64,000 nt of DNA from Ficedula albicollis (GCF_000247815.1 NC_021674.1:77335343-77399342); one strand, 5' to 3'. Shown: positions 48,601 to 63,337, numbered from the stretch's first letter. Numbers and translations are program-made. Notes: a model not told the origin generated them from the sequence alone.

Positions 48601-51600
48601 CCAAGAAAAAACTACATATTTCAGTTATGTCTCTTCCCCGAGTAATAGATGGAAATTGATTCAATATTATTGTTCTTACCAAATCTGTCTTGGCTATTAC
48701 TTACTGCCTTATTTTCTTCAATATGCTTACAAATAGATCCTTTGATTTTTATTCCACAGCCCGAAATTCAGTACATACATTTCATCTTACCACCTGAGAT
48801 TAGTCACTACATTTTTTCCAGTTTTGTGATGATTCAGTTGTCCTTCTTTTACTGAAAATAACTATTAACTAGTCTGAAATTATTTCAGCTAATTCTCTAA
48901 AGGCAAAGTCAATTAAATCTCTAGTTTATCTAAGATTTAAAGATTTTAATTTTTCCTATTATAAATTGAATTTTGACCCTTATGTGATTGGTGCCAATTG
49001 TAAGTCATATCCAACAATTTAACTTAAAAGAGAGTAAAGAGTACAAATGACAATGACATTCCTGGTGTTCACAGTGTTTTTTTTCTTAGTAGCTTTCCAA
49101 TCTGATGGCAAACTGATCAATTCCTCTTATGCTAATGTACTGATTCAAAGTATTTTTATCTTCCTCTAGATTTCTGTTAAACTGTAATGTGCAATTTCCA
49201 AGCGAATTTCCATTTTTCATTTAAACTTTTTCTCCTCCTAGATAAAAACTTTGGATTCCACAGTTCCGTGGTGCTCCATTAAAATCACTCTAAAGACGCA
49301 GATTTAGACCATAGCATAATTCTCTCATCTAATGTTAGCTATTGAGAAATTCAGGCTACTCTAACATATTTTCATATGTTATTCCTACAATAAATGATAA
49401 GAAGTAGGTTGAAATGAGGAGGTAATCTTATGACAAATCCTGCCCTAAATGGTCTCTGAGATGCGGAGGATAAATTGTCCTTTGGAAATTCTCATCGCTA
49501 TTGCTAGTCACAAACTGTGCTCATCACACCCACAACATTGTTCTGAACTTCAGCAAATGTGACGGATACAGATCCAGTGTTTTATTTCTGTGCTAACTAT
49601 GTAACTCTCCTGAAATTATCATATACTGCCTTAGAAATACTAGTTAACTTAGATCATAATAGCCCAGTGAAAGAAGGAAGTGAAGACTAAAGAACTCATC
49701 TGTTCTCTGTCATAAAATAATGCTGCTGAGCAGTTTCGGGCAAGAAATAATTTTCACCTAACTAAACATGTAAACAGAATACAGAATTAGGAGGAATGGT
49801 TACAAAATGGTGATAAATAAAATGAGAAAAGCCTGGGAAAAAACCTTTGGTTTAAACCTGAATTACTTTGTTCTAAATAATGTAATCTGTGATTTCTAAT
49901 ATAAAACTATTTCTGGGATTTTGTTTTCCTGTTGCTTCTTCAGTTAGGCAGTACACTGTACAATCATTTGATATGATTGTTTAAAGTATATTTGCTTTAA
50001 TATCTGAATTTTCTTGGTTACCTACCCTATGTCATTAATAAAGCAGTTAGAAACTAGGTCCTTTGGCGAACCCGTTTTCTCAGCATGTACAAGTTATACC
50101 ACCAGTATAAATATTTCTCATGCTGGAATAATCTTTAGACAATCTTTATGCTTCAAACATTGTTTTCCTTTTCAGAAAAACAAAACAAAACAAAACAAAA
50201 AACAAAAACATAAAACATAAAACATAAAACTGAGAGACTATATGTCTTTTCCTACCATTTCTTAATGCTCACTAGTAAAGAAACATGACACACAATTTCC
50301 TAAACAAGTAAATTAAAATATGTTTCAGAGTAAAAAATCAATGGTGTCAAAGTGTGGGACAACACACTTGCTCCTGAGCATTATGATGAAACTCCTGATA
50401 TGAAGACCTAGCTGTTGTGGTCAGAGTTGTCTTAGAATCTAATTATTAAAATATATGCTACTTTTGTCTGTTTCAGATCAATACAATTGAAATTTGTATC
50501 GTACTCAGGAAGATGGTGTGGCCAAGGAATAAAAAAACGATCTTCATGTAATCCAGACTTCACTCTCAGTTAGTAAGTAAAGAATTATTTGTGTTGACAG
50601 GCTGGGGCACAATTTAGTGGGGTGGGTATCTTACATGATATCAAAATCAGTCCCAGTACTTCAACTATCTATACAAGGTATGGATCTACTGGAGGTTCCT
50701 CTAGCTTCCCCCAGCCCTCACCTATGTGCACCCATGTGTTTCTGTTGCTGCCATTTCATGCAGGCACCAGGCAGAAGCAGAGACATCGATCCCATGGTCA
50801 CCAGCATTCAGTGTTTGTATTCACTTCTGATTGTGTAACAGGACAAATCACTGGTGAGAATCCCGAGCTGCTGCATTTAAATGCACTACAGCTCATGAGT
50901 CACAACTCTCCATCTTCATATCTGTAAAATTAGATGGTAAATTGTAAATTTCTGATATGCTCTGCAAGGTTTAAGTGGCATTTGTAAAGTGCTTTGAGAT
51001 ACTGTGATTTATAAAAAGACTCGTATGCTTGCCCTATGTGTTTTATATCAGTGAAGTTTCTTTTATTTATGTTTTGAGATATTTTCTTACGCTTTTGGCA
51101 AAAAAAAAATAGAAACCCACATATAAAATAAAATAACCTTTTTAAAATATAAATTATAGTGGGTGTTCAGAACATCAAATGACAGAATTTAGACACTTCA
51201 GCTTGAAGCTGATAAACATATGTACAGATTTTTAGAAGGAGGTTTCATATTTCAGAAAGAAATGCTTAGATCTCAAACCCAAACAAATGGAAAACATAGT
51301 TAACTGATCTGCATGATGTAATGGTGGATCTGGAATGGTGTGTGTCTGTCCACCCACTGTTGTACAGGCACTCAAGATACTAGTCATGAAACTATTTTTA
51401 CCATCGTGAGCTTGGTCTTGTAACCACCCACATTTGTCTTTTAGGTTCTTATCTGTCAACGATGTAATTCACACCTTCACTTATAGCCCTGACCTGAAGC
51501 CAAGAATAAGGAACTAACAATATTTTTAAAAATTTCATTACTCCTCCTAAGATTTATTTTTCTCTCTATTTTTTGAGAATATTTACGTGAAATTATTCCT

Positions 51601-52898
51601 ACAACAGCATTCTTTTAAAAAACACAAGATCTCTGAGAAAAAAAGTAATTACATTTAAAATATTCCTCAGGAAGTAAACAGAGTGTGAGCTGCAGACTGA
51701 AAGAGACAAATTTTTATTCCTGTTTACAGAATGGGTTCTACTTTGCACTAACGCTTCATGGGAGCTATTCAAGAATGAAAGTAGCTCCTTCATCCTAAAG
51801 AATGTCCATCTAATTTCCAATACATCGAAGCCATCAGGATGCTCTGTTCACTTGTCCAAATTATTTTGCTTTCCAACTGATCCATCTTCCAAGTCTCTCG
51901 AGGGCCTTTCATGTTCTGTATGTTCAGGCGTCCTTTTCATAGTTGTTCATCTATCTTTCAAGTGGATTGAATCCATTAGCTCAGAGATAAGAAATTTTGC
52001 TAACATTTACACAAAGGTATCATTAATTAGGACCAAGTTTTCTTAGGAAGAAGGCTATTTGATAACTTCTCTCTGACTATGCTCTCGAACTTTATTCTAG
52101 TCTTTTCGTCCCCAGCACTGATATTCCCACGTTATGATATCATAAAAAATAATTGAGATTATCCAAACCTGCCTTAAGATAGGCATCTTCTAGGAATTAA
52201 TTTTAGAACTGGGACAGCAGGTAGTAATTGTTGTCTAAAAAGTGCTAGTAGTCAGCAAGGCTAAATCAGACTGTTTAAAGATGATTTTCAGACCATATAT
52301 AGTATTTGCAGAAGCGTAGATCTATATATAGCAACCTACTGCAAAATACAAGAAACCTGTTATTTGGCTAAAAAAAGCTCAGTAACTTCTGAATCACGGT
52401 TAAGAAAAAAAAAAAAAAAAAAAAGCCTTGCTTTGAAAATTCAGTCATGCAGCATCTACTAGAAAATTGAGAAGTTCGTGCAGCAGTCAGTTACTCCATT
52501 GATTTATTATTCTGCCACTGCCACTGTTAAAAACTGTCTGCTTTCTAGTGTAAATGCACATGGTTTAAACTTCCAACAATTGGTTAAAAGCCCTAGTTAT
52601 TCATAATTATGCTAAATGTAGCAATCAGCTATGGACAAGTCCTTATATCTCAAAGGAGTTAATTCAGGTGTTCCAACAGAGTATCTGCCATCTTCATTTC
52701 TGCTGGGTACATGGGTAGTTTGTGTAGAACCTGTACACTTATTAATTTTTCTTACTATAAGGGATTTTTAAAGGAGCACAGAGTCTTTTCAGTTTCTATG
52801 AAGATATAGAATTGTGACTGCTATAGGCTCCTTCAGATAAGTATCTTACAGAAGAAGTTACCTCTTGGATTAATAGGGTGGGTTCACTGTGGGTTCAC
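42618..52898. other. Long non-coding unique stretch
   Basis: About 10 kb with no convincing gene. It contains short simple runs: T-rich at 44150-44175, TTTGG-rich at 44790-44840, A run at 46424-46435, TTTTA units at 48083-48100, AAAAC then ACATAAA units at 50176-50229 and a run of about 22 A at 52407-52425. Octamer ATTTGCAT is at 46512-46519. Open frames are all under about 101 codons and without domains. Confidence 0.45.
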
Positions 52899-52922
52899 AG
52901 CCTTCAGAGCAGGCTGAAGGCT
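52899..52922. repeat. Perfect inverted repeat, 9-bp arms, 6-base loop
   Basis: AGCCTTCAG at 52899-52907 pairs with CTGAAGGCT at 52914-52922 around the loop AGCAGG. Just upstream GGGTTCAC occurs twice. No run of T follows, so there is no reason to call it a terminator. It is a small hairpin of unknown meaning. Confidence 0.8.
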
Positions 52923-54521
52923 CCGTTGCTCAGATAAATACATGGATATCAAGCATTGTACATCTCTGGACTCCTATCCAAGATGCACGAGTTCTGAGGT
53001 GAATCCAAGGCATTATGATCACTTTCCACATTGTACAAGATGTCCTCTTGCCGCCCTTAGCTTGGGGTTGAGTGATGTTTATGAGGAGCTACTATTAACT
53101 ATATCATTTGGGGAGGGAAGAGCTCAGTTGCCATCCTGCAACTGTCAGGCACGTCATAGCTGTGAGAGCGGACAGCAATTTGTCAGGGAATTAATGCATT
53201 TCTGATAGTACCTGTGCAGCCATTGAGGACTTACATTTACTAATAGCAGCACAAGCACTTTGTCAATCACTGCACACAGACTTGTCCACAAATCTTGATG
53301 GTTCCATGTCAACAACGCTCCTTCAGGAAGGACACATAAAGATTTGCTGTCACCACAAAGACACTTTTGCATGAATTACAAGCTATATGCTTACAAAGCA
53401 GTCATTCACTGTTGTCAGGTGATTTGAGAAGTCTGTCCTTTAAGTCTGACATATGAAATATGGATACAGAAAGGAATAGCCCTAGAGAGAGTGTACATAG
53501 AACAGGAATCACATGTGGTGGAGTCCACTGGATGTGGGCTTGTGGTGTTGGAGTCATGTATGGATATATTAACGATAATGTAGTGCAGACAAAATGTGAT
53601 CTGTTGGGTTCAGTGCCTAAGTAGGCTAATATTTGGGGCATTTAAAAGTAAGAAGCAAGTTCAATATCCCATTGGAAAAATGAACATTTCCACTCTTTAC
53701 AGCCACACAGCTGTCCACTTCAAACACTGCAAAATGACAAGAGACTGAAATGATATATCACATTTTACTTTATCAAAAGCTGTACCTCACCTAGCACATA
53801 ATATCATTCATGTCTAAAAACAGTGCAAGTGAGTAGCTGGTAAAACCTCATAAAAATATTCCCAAATAATAATTACATAGACTACTTACTCTGTAAGAGA
53901 ATACCCTAATAATATACAATTATCTGCACATATTTAGTTACTTATTTTTATTTCCTCCAAGCCTATTCATTACTTCTCAGATTTCAAATAACTCAAGCTT
54001 CCCATGAAACCTTGCTGCCTCTCTGCAGCACACTGTACCATGAATGTCTTTGGCCCTTTTTTCACATTCGTTCTGCAGTTTCTAGGCTGCTGCTACTGAG
54101 ATTTCAGCTGGCAAATTCTCCTCCTTCGCAGTTGCCTCCATGAGGGATTCAGCCTAAGATTTAGCACACTGAACTTTGACTAAGGTAACATCTGCTCTAA
54201 CTTAATCAATACAGATCCTTCTGAAGTCCATGGGTCATGTAATCATCCTAATTAAGATATTAAGTCAGTTTGAGCCTACTGGCAGTGCCTATGTCTCTCT
54301 GTTGAGATGAGAGAGGCACTGGGTGAGGAGGCTAAGGCTACATGCATATTAGAATGACAAAAAGACACGGACGCATTTGTGGCCTGAGCTAAGCCAGCAG
54401 GGCATGCATTTGAGTCCTCCATTCAATAACACACAAGCACTTGTCTGCCAAAGCAGGGGAGCTGCACCTAAACTTCTATTGGAATGATACCTGGCTTAGG
54501 CAGTACGGGAACTGGACACAT
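52923..54521. other. Non-coding unique sequence
   Basis: No gene recognised. Short open frames on both strands overlap and lack domains. Confidence 0.5.
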
Positions 54522-54662
54522 GAGCCTGAGATTAGCTCAGTTGGTTGGAGCTAATAGCACCAAGGCTGTGAATTTGGTGCCTGTATGGGCTGTTCATTTA
54601 AGACTTGGACTCAATGATCCTTGTGGGTTCCTTCCAACCCAAACCCTTCTGTGATCCTGTGA
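54522..54662 (+). mobile_element. tRNA-Ile-derived SINE with CR1-like tail, second copy
   Basis: The A box TAGCTCAGTTGG is at 54533-54544. It is followed by GGAGCTAATAGCACCAAGG, close to the anticodon region of a tRNA-Ile (AAT). The B box is decayed (AATTTGGTGCCTG). The tail contains TTGGACTCAATGATCC, TTGTGGGTTCCTTCCAACCC and the closing pair TTCTGTGATCCTGTGA, matching the CR1-type octamer end. It keeps the linker GGGCTGTTCATTTAAGACTT between head and tail, which is shortened in the copy at 8.9 kb. Confidence 0.9.
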
Positions 54663-55810
54663 GTCCATTCTGGTGGTAAGACTTACCTCCCTCTATCTTC
54701 TGTGGTTTCCCAGTATAAGTGGTTAAGTACATGTATCTAGCTTCTGTACCAGTAAAAAGAAATCAAATTAATATACCTTCTAGTCTTGAATGTATTCTAT
54801 ATTAAAAGACCAAATTGTGGTAAAGGAAACAAATATTTTAACGTGCAAAAAAAAGGAATTATTGAAACATCACTAACCAATTCACCCACTGTGCTAATGA
54901 CACCACTTACAGAACATTTATCCAAAAACTACATATCTGAGTACTGTCTATACTAGAGCAGCCTCTGCTACTGTAATCCTGCCAGTTATCAAATCTGGTG
55001 CTGTAATCATGCCAGATACAAAGATTGTCACTTGTGCTACAGTAACTTTTTAACACAGACCTAGTTTTACTGCAAGCAAGAACTAAAAATAAATTTCTAT
55101 ATTCTTAACAGGGTTTCTCTTATAGATGATTAAACAGAAGTAGACTGTTTGAAGATGAATTGGAATTCTTATTTTTAAAAATAAAAGTAAATTCTAAGAT
55201 TTGCATGCGAAGGGCAATTGACATAGACCAAAGTTTATTTATAGACTGTAATATAACACATGTTTTTTTATTATGTGACTGTAATTTTTTCTCATATATA
55301 TCTTCCATTTCAATATTCTTTCGTTCCCTCTTAACATGGGTATAGATCCTGTTTCTGAATAACTATTATGAAAATTACATTGTCTGATTAACAGCTGTGT
55401 AGCTTCCCAATAACCTAAGAGCTCATTCTGTAATCACAGAAATAGTCTTTCTGAGTGCAATGGGGCTATTTGCATGAATAAAGACTTGCAGCCTCAGCCC
55501 CTAAATTTGTATTTATAGTATCTTTAAGTATAATAAAATTAAATTACAAATGAGTCTCTGATTAAGTGTCCTTTCAAGTGCTATAAAATCTTACATGGAG
55601 TCAGAGCTCCCTACTGTTCCTGTGATAAATAAGTGTTCAGAAAGATAACACTGGAGGGTCTAGTAGGATGCAGATCATGGGATCGTCTTTATCTGAGTTT
55701 TTGACAGAAAACAGCTTTTCAGGTTTACTTATAATATGAAAAGGTGTGCAGGAGCACCAAGTCTCACACTAGTTCCTTTTCAGACATTGCAACTACAGCT
55801 TCAGAAATGA
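54663..55810. other. Non-coding unique sequence
   Basis: No gene recognised. The stretch 55380-55560 has the look of a conserved regulatory element: an octamer ATTTGCAT at 55468-55475 with several homeodomain-type ATTA cores. This is only an impression. Confidence 0.4.
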
Positions 55811-56164
55811 GGTCTGAAAAGATTTGAGGCAATCCGCTCTCCTCTGGTACAAAATAGGGGACAGCTGTCCAAGCTACAAGTCCTTCAGAAACAACTCTTG
55901 TCTGAACACCTTAGTTACAAATAGTTTCAAAAAAATCTGATGGGAAAACTCCAACAAGATTTGGACATTGTGAAAAGATCCCAACAGAAAAATAAGATAG
56001 GCAGTGAAGACTATGATGCTGTGCTGGAAAGACTGATGTCACTAGCCAACTTGTTAAAGCTGAGGCACTCATTAGTTGTCTGTTTCTCTCCTATTAACCT
56101 TATCCCTTCCAATATCTCTGTATTTCCTGCTCTGGAAAGAGTTATCCATATACCCCATGTCTGA
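55811..56164 (+). pseudogene. Coding-like segment with internal stop, possible pseudogene
   Basis: One frame is open from 55811 to 56161 apart from a TAG at 55922-55924, with a TGA just before it at 55808-55810. The first part reads RGQLSKLQVLQKQLLSEHLS, the second MGKLQQDLDIVKRSQQKNK and EDYDAVLERLMSLANLLKL, rich in Leu, Gln, Lys and Glu like a coiled-coil or helical protein. The end (IPSNISVFPALERV) loosely recalls a leucine-rich repeat. I do not recognise the gene. It may be a decayed exon or retrocopy, or chance. Confidence 0.25.
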
Positions 56165-56388
56165 GACTCTGTATGTCTCTCATTTTTTTTGTCCCACTCC
56201 GAAAAGATTTTTCATTTCTGTCTCACCTAGTAGAAGCAGAGAGATGGTTTTCCCAGCTACACCCCCGATTACCACCCAGCTTTTTGCCCTGGCCCCCAGC
56301 CAAAGCAGACTTTAGAGAGGAAGCATGCTCCAAGAGAAGAAGGAATGATGTGTGTTTCATTCTTCTTACCCCCTGCCTTCTCCTGCTG
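56165..56388. other. Non-coding or unknown sequence
   Basis: Overlapping plus-strand open frames (56076-56315, 56173-56607) read mostly through pyrimidine-rich text and carry no domain. Confidence 0.4.
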
Positions 56389-56461
56389 TCTGAATGTCTG
56401 TCCCACATACCCTGGACAGTGTCCTGTTTTCTGAATGTCTGTCCCACATACCCTGGACAGT
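56389..56461. repeat. Tandem duplication, 41-bp period, two copies
   Basis: The shared core TCTGAATGTCTGTCCCACAT followed by ACCCTGGACAGT occurs at 56389-56420 and again at 56430-56461, joined by GTCCTGTTT. The two cores look identical. Confidence 0.92.
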
Positions 56462-56879
56462 TCTCAGCTGAGAAAACATTGGTCAGTTGTTTAAGCGGAG
56501 CTTTTACATGTGTGTGTGGGTGGGTGGGTGTGTGTTTAACCCAAATCTGTAGAGTACCAGATCTTAATACCTTAATCTATGGATCTGATTGGATCTTGTG
56601 TTCATGATCTGTCATGATTCATGAATAGAGAGTATACACAATGCATATGGACAAATCAAGTAGAAATCAAGCTAGAATCTTCTTCGACCTTCTGTTTGGA
56701 ATCATACAGCTTTAAGAATGCAATACTAGTCTGAACTCTATAACTGAAATTTCTTGAGCACCTCCTCCTCCTCCTCTTCACTGACCTTGGCATCTGCAGA
56801 GCTGTTTGTCTCACATAGTCTCACTCCTTTCTGGCTGAGATTTGCTCTTCCACAGTAATTTTCCCTCCTTCTTAAATAG
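56462..56879. other. Non-coding sequence with GT and CTC simple repeats
   Basis: A GTGTGTGGGTGGGTGGGTGT run lies at about 56510-56532 and CTC triplets at 56761-56778. No gene recognised. Confidence 0.5.
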
Positions 56880-57072
56880 GTTATCCCAGTGGTACTACAC
56901 TCTCTCTGAGGGCTCAGCCTTAGCTGACAGCTTGTCCATCTTGGAGGCAGATGCCATTGGCTCTGTCAGACATAAGGAAAGCTTCTCTCATCTTCTCAGA
57001 GAAGACACTCCTGTAGACCCTTACTACCAAAACTTTGCCAAGAAAACCACTAAGGCTGCTAGGCAAATATAA
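56880..57072 (+). other. Weak candidate exon, unknown product
   Basis: A pyrimidine-rich tract (TTTTCCCTCCTTCTTAAATAG) ends in an AG at 56878-56879, followed by an open frame of about 63 codons that ends with a TAA at 57070-57072. It includes LSQWYYTLSEGSALADSLS and DTPVDPYYQNFAKKTTKAAR. Codon use looks less AT-biased than the surroundings. It lies about 0.7 kb downstream of the coding-like segment at 55.8 kb and could belong to the same lost gene, but no link is shown. Confidence 0.22.
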
Positions 57073-60000
57073 ACACCTTATCTCAGAAAGAATTGTGTAA
57101 ATGAATATTCATTGCTTGCTGAAGAAGTCCCACTGCCCCAGAAATTACTTCTGTGATAGAAGAGCCCTGAGATGCGAAGGGGTTTGTCCCTAAGGCTAGA
57201 AGGACCTAGCATTTTGTAATTTTTCAACCGGAAAAGTTAGCTGGGGAGACTCAAAAAAGAATTTTTTGTGATTAAGTGCCTTACATTCCCAAAATTCAAG
57301 TGAAGTAAAAGCTAGAGTGAAAGCTGCTCAACATTTCACCTTAAATTTTACCTTGACTCTCACCTCACTCCATCTTGGTGCTGACATGTGAGCACAAGTA
57401 GATTGAACTTGTTTGGCTGAAGCAGCTATTTCCTGCTATTATTCACCTTGCTTCTTGCTGACGTGGTCACTTGCAGCTGGGAAGACTGGATCAGCTTGAA
57501 GGCTATTTCTTGAACAGCTTATCACTGCCATATCAAGGCAAAGGGCCAGCTCCAAAATGATGCCAACCAGGAGCTGCCTCACATGTAGCCAGCTGTCCTA
57601 TCCATGGGGAATGCACCCCCAGGAAAAAGGTAAGGCACAGAGCGCCAAGAGAGCACAGTAACTTCAGTTTAATCAGCCTGTAAGTTAGTATCATTGGTCC
57701 TCCCAAATATTTTTTGGATTTTTTGCTCTTATTACTTCATTTACACACTAAGCCGTTTTCTATGTCCTGCCCTGAAACCTCCTGCACATGCAATTTCTCT
57801 GTTTTTTCCAGCTCCAGGCTTAGCAGAGACCACAAAATTTACTCTTTGTTAGCACCTCAAGCTAGACAGCAACTTGGCCGTAGAAAGAGACATTCAGTGT
57901 TTTATTCATCATTTAACACAGGCATCTTTTAAACTGTTCATAGTGCACTTTTATTAAACAAAAGGCACATTATTGGCTTAGAGCCATTTCACATAAATAT
58001 TTCTTGGTCAAGATCTAATAATGTAAAACATCCTGAAAAACATTAAAAGAATCATATTACAAGATTTGTATGTCACATCACATAAAACTGAGAAATTTAA
58101 GGTTGATTAATTGGAAATCATTGAACGGCATGGGCTGAATGTTGCTGAAATCTATAAAAATATAACAAGAATATATAAGCAGAAGTTCTGATATCTATTC
58201 CAGATGTATCAATTTAGTTTGGTTTCTTGCTGCTGTAAGGCTTATTCTACTAAGCTGTCTATCTTACAAATAACTTCTGAAGTCACTCACTAATTTCAAC
58301 CAATTTAATAAAGAATTTAACTTTTCAAAGTTTATATGATAATTAGAATCAGGATACAGAAAATACCCCAAAATTATTGTCTCCCTGAGGGAAAAGCAAA
58401 TATAACTTATCCCTTTACCTCCTTTGAGAGGAATCAGACATCTGGCCATTCAGCAATTTTATATTGGCAAGAAATCATCACAAACAAAACATAAAACTAC
58501 CTGGAGCAAGTATTTAAAAAAATCTAAATTATGTTGAGGAGGAGGGAATAGTGTATGTGGCAAGAAGAAAGGATAAAATTTGTGGAACAAAACTCAAATG
58601 AAATAAGGCTATAGTGTTTCCATTATTTGCTGAATATCCATTTCTTTCAAAACTCCTTTTATTTTGTTAAATCCCATCTTCATCTTTTGTTTTTTTGTTT
58701 TTTTCTAAGGAGAAGTTTGTGTTTAAAAGCTACTCAAGAACAACCATCAAATAAGATACACAAGGAGCTTCTGTGTGTGTGTGTGAATTTTGTTATGAGT
58801 GATGGAAAGTTCATAAAACATTTAATTGCACAATATTACAGTTGTAAACTAGGCTAAGGTTCAGGATGGCATGCATGGAGATACTAAAACAGGATTTTAA
58901 CATGTTTGAATTGGTCATAGTTTGTAGGATGAAAACATCAGGTTGACCAAGACAAAATATGAAATGTCATGAAAATTAAGAAGGAACTAGCCTTTTTAGT
59001 ACATTGAGAATAAACACTGAAGATGTTACAGGTTTGAATACTCCCATGAATCACTAACAGCACTCTCTGCCTCTTCAGTGGAATTGTTTTCCAGATTCAG
59101 CAGAAAATATTGCTTATTTACTAGGTTTTTTTATGCTTTTAACAGTAGCTGACCTCCTTCACCTCCAGTCCTAGTAAAAGACGTCATCTGAAAAGACAAA
59201 AAAGTGGGTTGAAAAGCAACCGAGTCAATGGCCACTGAATGACCTGATTTTCCTCAAGGAATAAGATCCAAGGTAAAACTAATGCTGAAAACTGTGCTGG
59301 GAAACAGTTCCTAGGAGTTACTACATGTATCTACACACAGACAGAGAATTTAAGATAAATAATTTACAGCACAATGGGATATGAATTTAAAACGCATCCG
59401 CCTGACACACAAACATTCAGTATAGACTTTTAAACTGTACCTATCACATTAAATTCAGTCATGTCTGGGAAGGTTTCCAGGTGTTGGAACACAGCTCTCT
59501 ATGTGAATAAACACTTAAATGTTCCTTGGCACTTACCTGGCTCGTGCCAGCTAGCACGGTGCAGACCATGCCTGGAGATAGAGCTTGTACAGACCAGCTC
59601 ATTCCCAATAAACATCTTACATGCTATACCCTGAAGTGGAGTTAGGAGAGTTTGCCACCAGAGAGGTGAGCAGCATGTGCTGGCCTCAGCACCCAAAAGT
59701 GTTCTTATGCACGTATAGCCCACTAGTACAGAGACAGTATTAGTGAGAACTTTGAATTATGTTGTCTGAAGTAGCTACACCATCTTGAACAGGGAGTAGC
59801 TGGTCCCTGGCAGAGAAAGCATTGGGTACATCCATAATAGGAATTAATGAAGAGCAAATATTATTTCTGTACTTTATTCTTGCTCTGTGACTCTTCTGTG
59901 TATAGAGATCATAAATAGTGATATCACTGTACACAGTTTAAAACATGTGCAATTTCTTGCATTTCAAGAGAAAAGTGGTAATCACAGATTTCAACAGTAG

Positions 60001-60149
60001 GTTTTTAATGAAAACTAGATTTTTCATTTAAATGAATGTTTACTGTTTGCTAGTGAGAAGAACTAGAAAAAAATAAGGCTCATCCAGTAAATTAGTCAGG
60101 ATGAATTATTCTTCCACTCTAATATTAATGACTCAACATTAGCTTGGCA
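57073..60149. other. Non-coding unique sequence
   Basis: No gene recognised. A short GT run lies at 58774-58785 and T-rich text at 58688-58706. Minus-strand open frames at 59499-59723 and 59740-59934 lack domains. Confidence 0.45.
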
Positions 60150-60790
60150 GAAAATATTAAGTTGGGTCTCTCAGGGATCCATTCTGGCTTCAGTATCATT
60201 CAATATTTTCAATAATGACTTGGAGACTAAAGTTGGGAATATGTTAATCGCATTTGTAGATGAATACAGGGTTGAAAGTAATCAAAACATCGTGGTGGTA
60301 CAAGACAGATGCAAATGGCTGAGCTTGTGTCTCATCAATAAACAGTATTGCAGAACTCTGGTAACCATGACCAGGGATTATGAATATGTTTGTCTTATCA
60401 ATAATAAAAAATAACTGTAACAATCATAAATAGGATATAATTCCTGAAAAGAAATACAGAATCCAATGAGATTAGGCAAACTGTTTTCGATGAGAAGAAA
60501 CAACTAAATGCATTCATATAAAATACAAAAATCAGTAACTTTGCAGTTAGAGAAATAGATCTAGGTACTTTAGGAGATGATGAATTAAATGAGTCAACAA
60601 CATGACATATTTCAAATACCATAAATGCTATCTGGGTTGCATTATTAGGAGTGTCATGTTAAACAAGCTAGGCAATTATGCTGCACTGCTTAGCAGTACA
60701 TCAGTGCACTTTAGAGTACTATTTTCAGTTCCAGTTACTCCTCAAAAAACTGCAGAAAAAAAGGAGAATAATTGAACCACTTTTCCTAAG
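60150..60790 (+). pseudogene. Ancient CR1-like reverse transcriptase remnant
   Basis: The frame from 60166 reads VSQGSILASVSFNIFNNDLE, which lines up with the reverse-transcriptase block (V/P)QGS.L...LFNIF.NDL of CR1-type LINEs. The catalytic FADD position reads FVDE at 60253-60264. Further on, in broken frames, come EIDLGTLGDDELNES (about 60550-60594) and LEYYFQ (60711-60728), matching the DLGVL-type and HLEYCVQF-type blocks that follow in CR1 ORF2. Spacing of the blocks is right, but divergence is much higher than in the other CR1 copies in the window. I see no 3' end. It could belong to another CR1-clade LINE. Confidence 0.75.
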
Positions 60791-61359
60791 CAACAATTTA
60801 ATCAAATTTGCAAGAAAATCTCAAGTGGATTAGTTTTAAAAACAGACAAATATGCAGATTTAATAAATGTTAAATAAATTAATTCTGTAAATACTACATG
60901 ACTCAACTATCTTTGCATATTAACCAGAAATAATCATAATGTTATAGGATTAAATTTAAGGATGAAAATAGAAACCTGAACATGGATATTTTGTAAAGCT
61001 TTAACTTCTAGTTGGCAATGAAAACAGCTTCCAGTTGAATCAAGGAAACACCAAACAGTGTAACAAAATAGGCACATTATGTTGGGTTAATAGGAAGATT
61101 ATTCCTTCTCTACATAGTTTGGAAATCCTGGGATCATAAGCCAGATATCTTTCTTTTCTGAAGAAGCCACAGCCATTCCTGGCAGAAAGGCTAGAAACAG
61201 AACTAACCATGAATCTCATTGCTACTGGAAGTGTCTGTGGATGAAGTGCATTAACTGGTATGCTGTAAGTACTTTGGTTTGAGCCACAACGTGTGGAGAA
61301 AGGCTTTACATCAACAGAGCAAAAGGTGTAACAGAAGCAGAGCAATCCAGAGCACTGCA
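60791..61359. other. Non-coding unique sequence
   Basis: No gene recognised. The 342-codon minus-strand open frame that ends here is an extension of the poly-G antisense. Confidence 0.5.
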
Positions 61360-62700
<1,341 letters not shown>

Positions 62701-63305
62701 GACTTTAATGTATTAGATCTAGCTCTGAAGAATGTGTTGAATGCCATAGCTGGGTGCAGTTGCTGAGTGAGAAGTGAAAAGAAATGGGTATGTATCTGTC
62801 AGTAGCATGGAGCTGTCAAAGGTTCACTGATAGCTACCCAGCAGAAACTAATGACACTACTAAGCAAAACCCATTATTGTTTTGTTTAAATGCTTAGTGA
62901 ATACTTCCCAAAACGAGACATACCCCACTATACTCTCTCTTCTTTAACCAGAAAAGCCCATTCACCTTTTTTTTTTTTTTGGACATTAATGTATTAGATC
63001 TAGCTCTTAAGAATGTGTTGAATGCCATAGCTGGGTGCAGAGACTTTAATGTATTAGATCTAGCTCTGAAGAATGTGTTGAATGCCATAGCTGGGTGCAG
63101 TTACTGAGTGAGAAGTGAAAAGAAATGGGTATGTATCTGTCAGTAGCATGGAGCTGTCAAAGGTTCACTGATAGCTACCCAGCAGAAACTAATGACACTA
63201 CTAAGCAAAACCCATTATTGTTTTGTTTAAATGCTTAGTGAATACTTCCCAAAACGAGACATACCCCACTATACTCTCTCTTCTTTAACCAGAAAAGCCC
63301 ATTCA

Positions 63306-63337
<32 letters not shown>

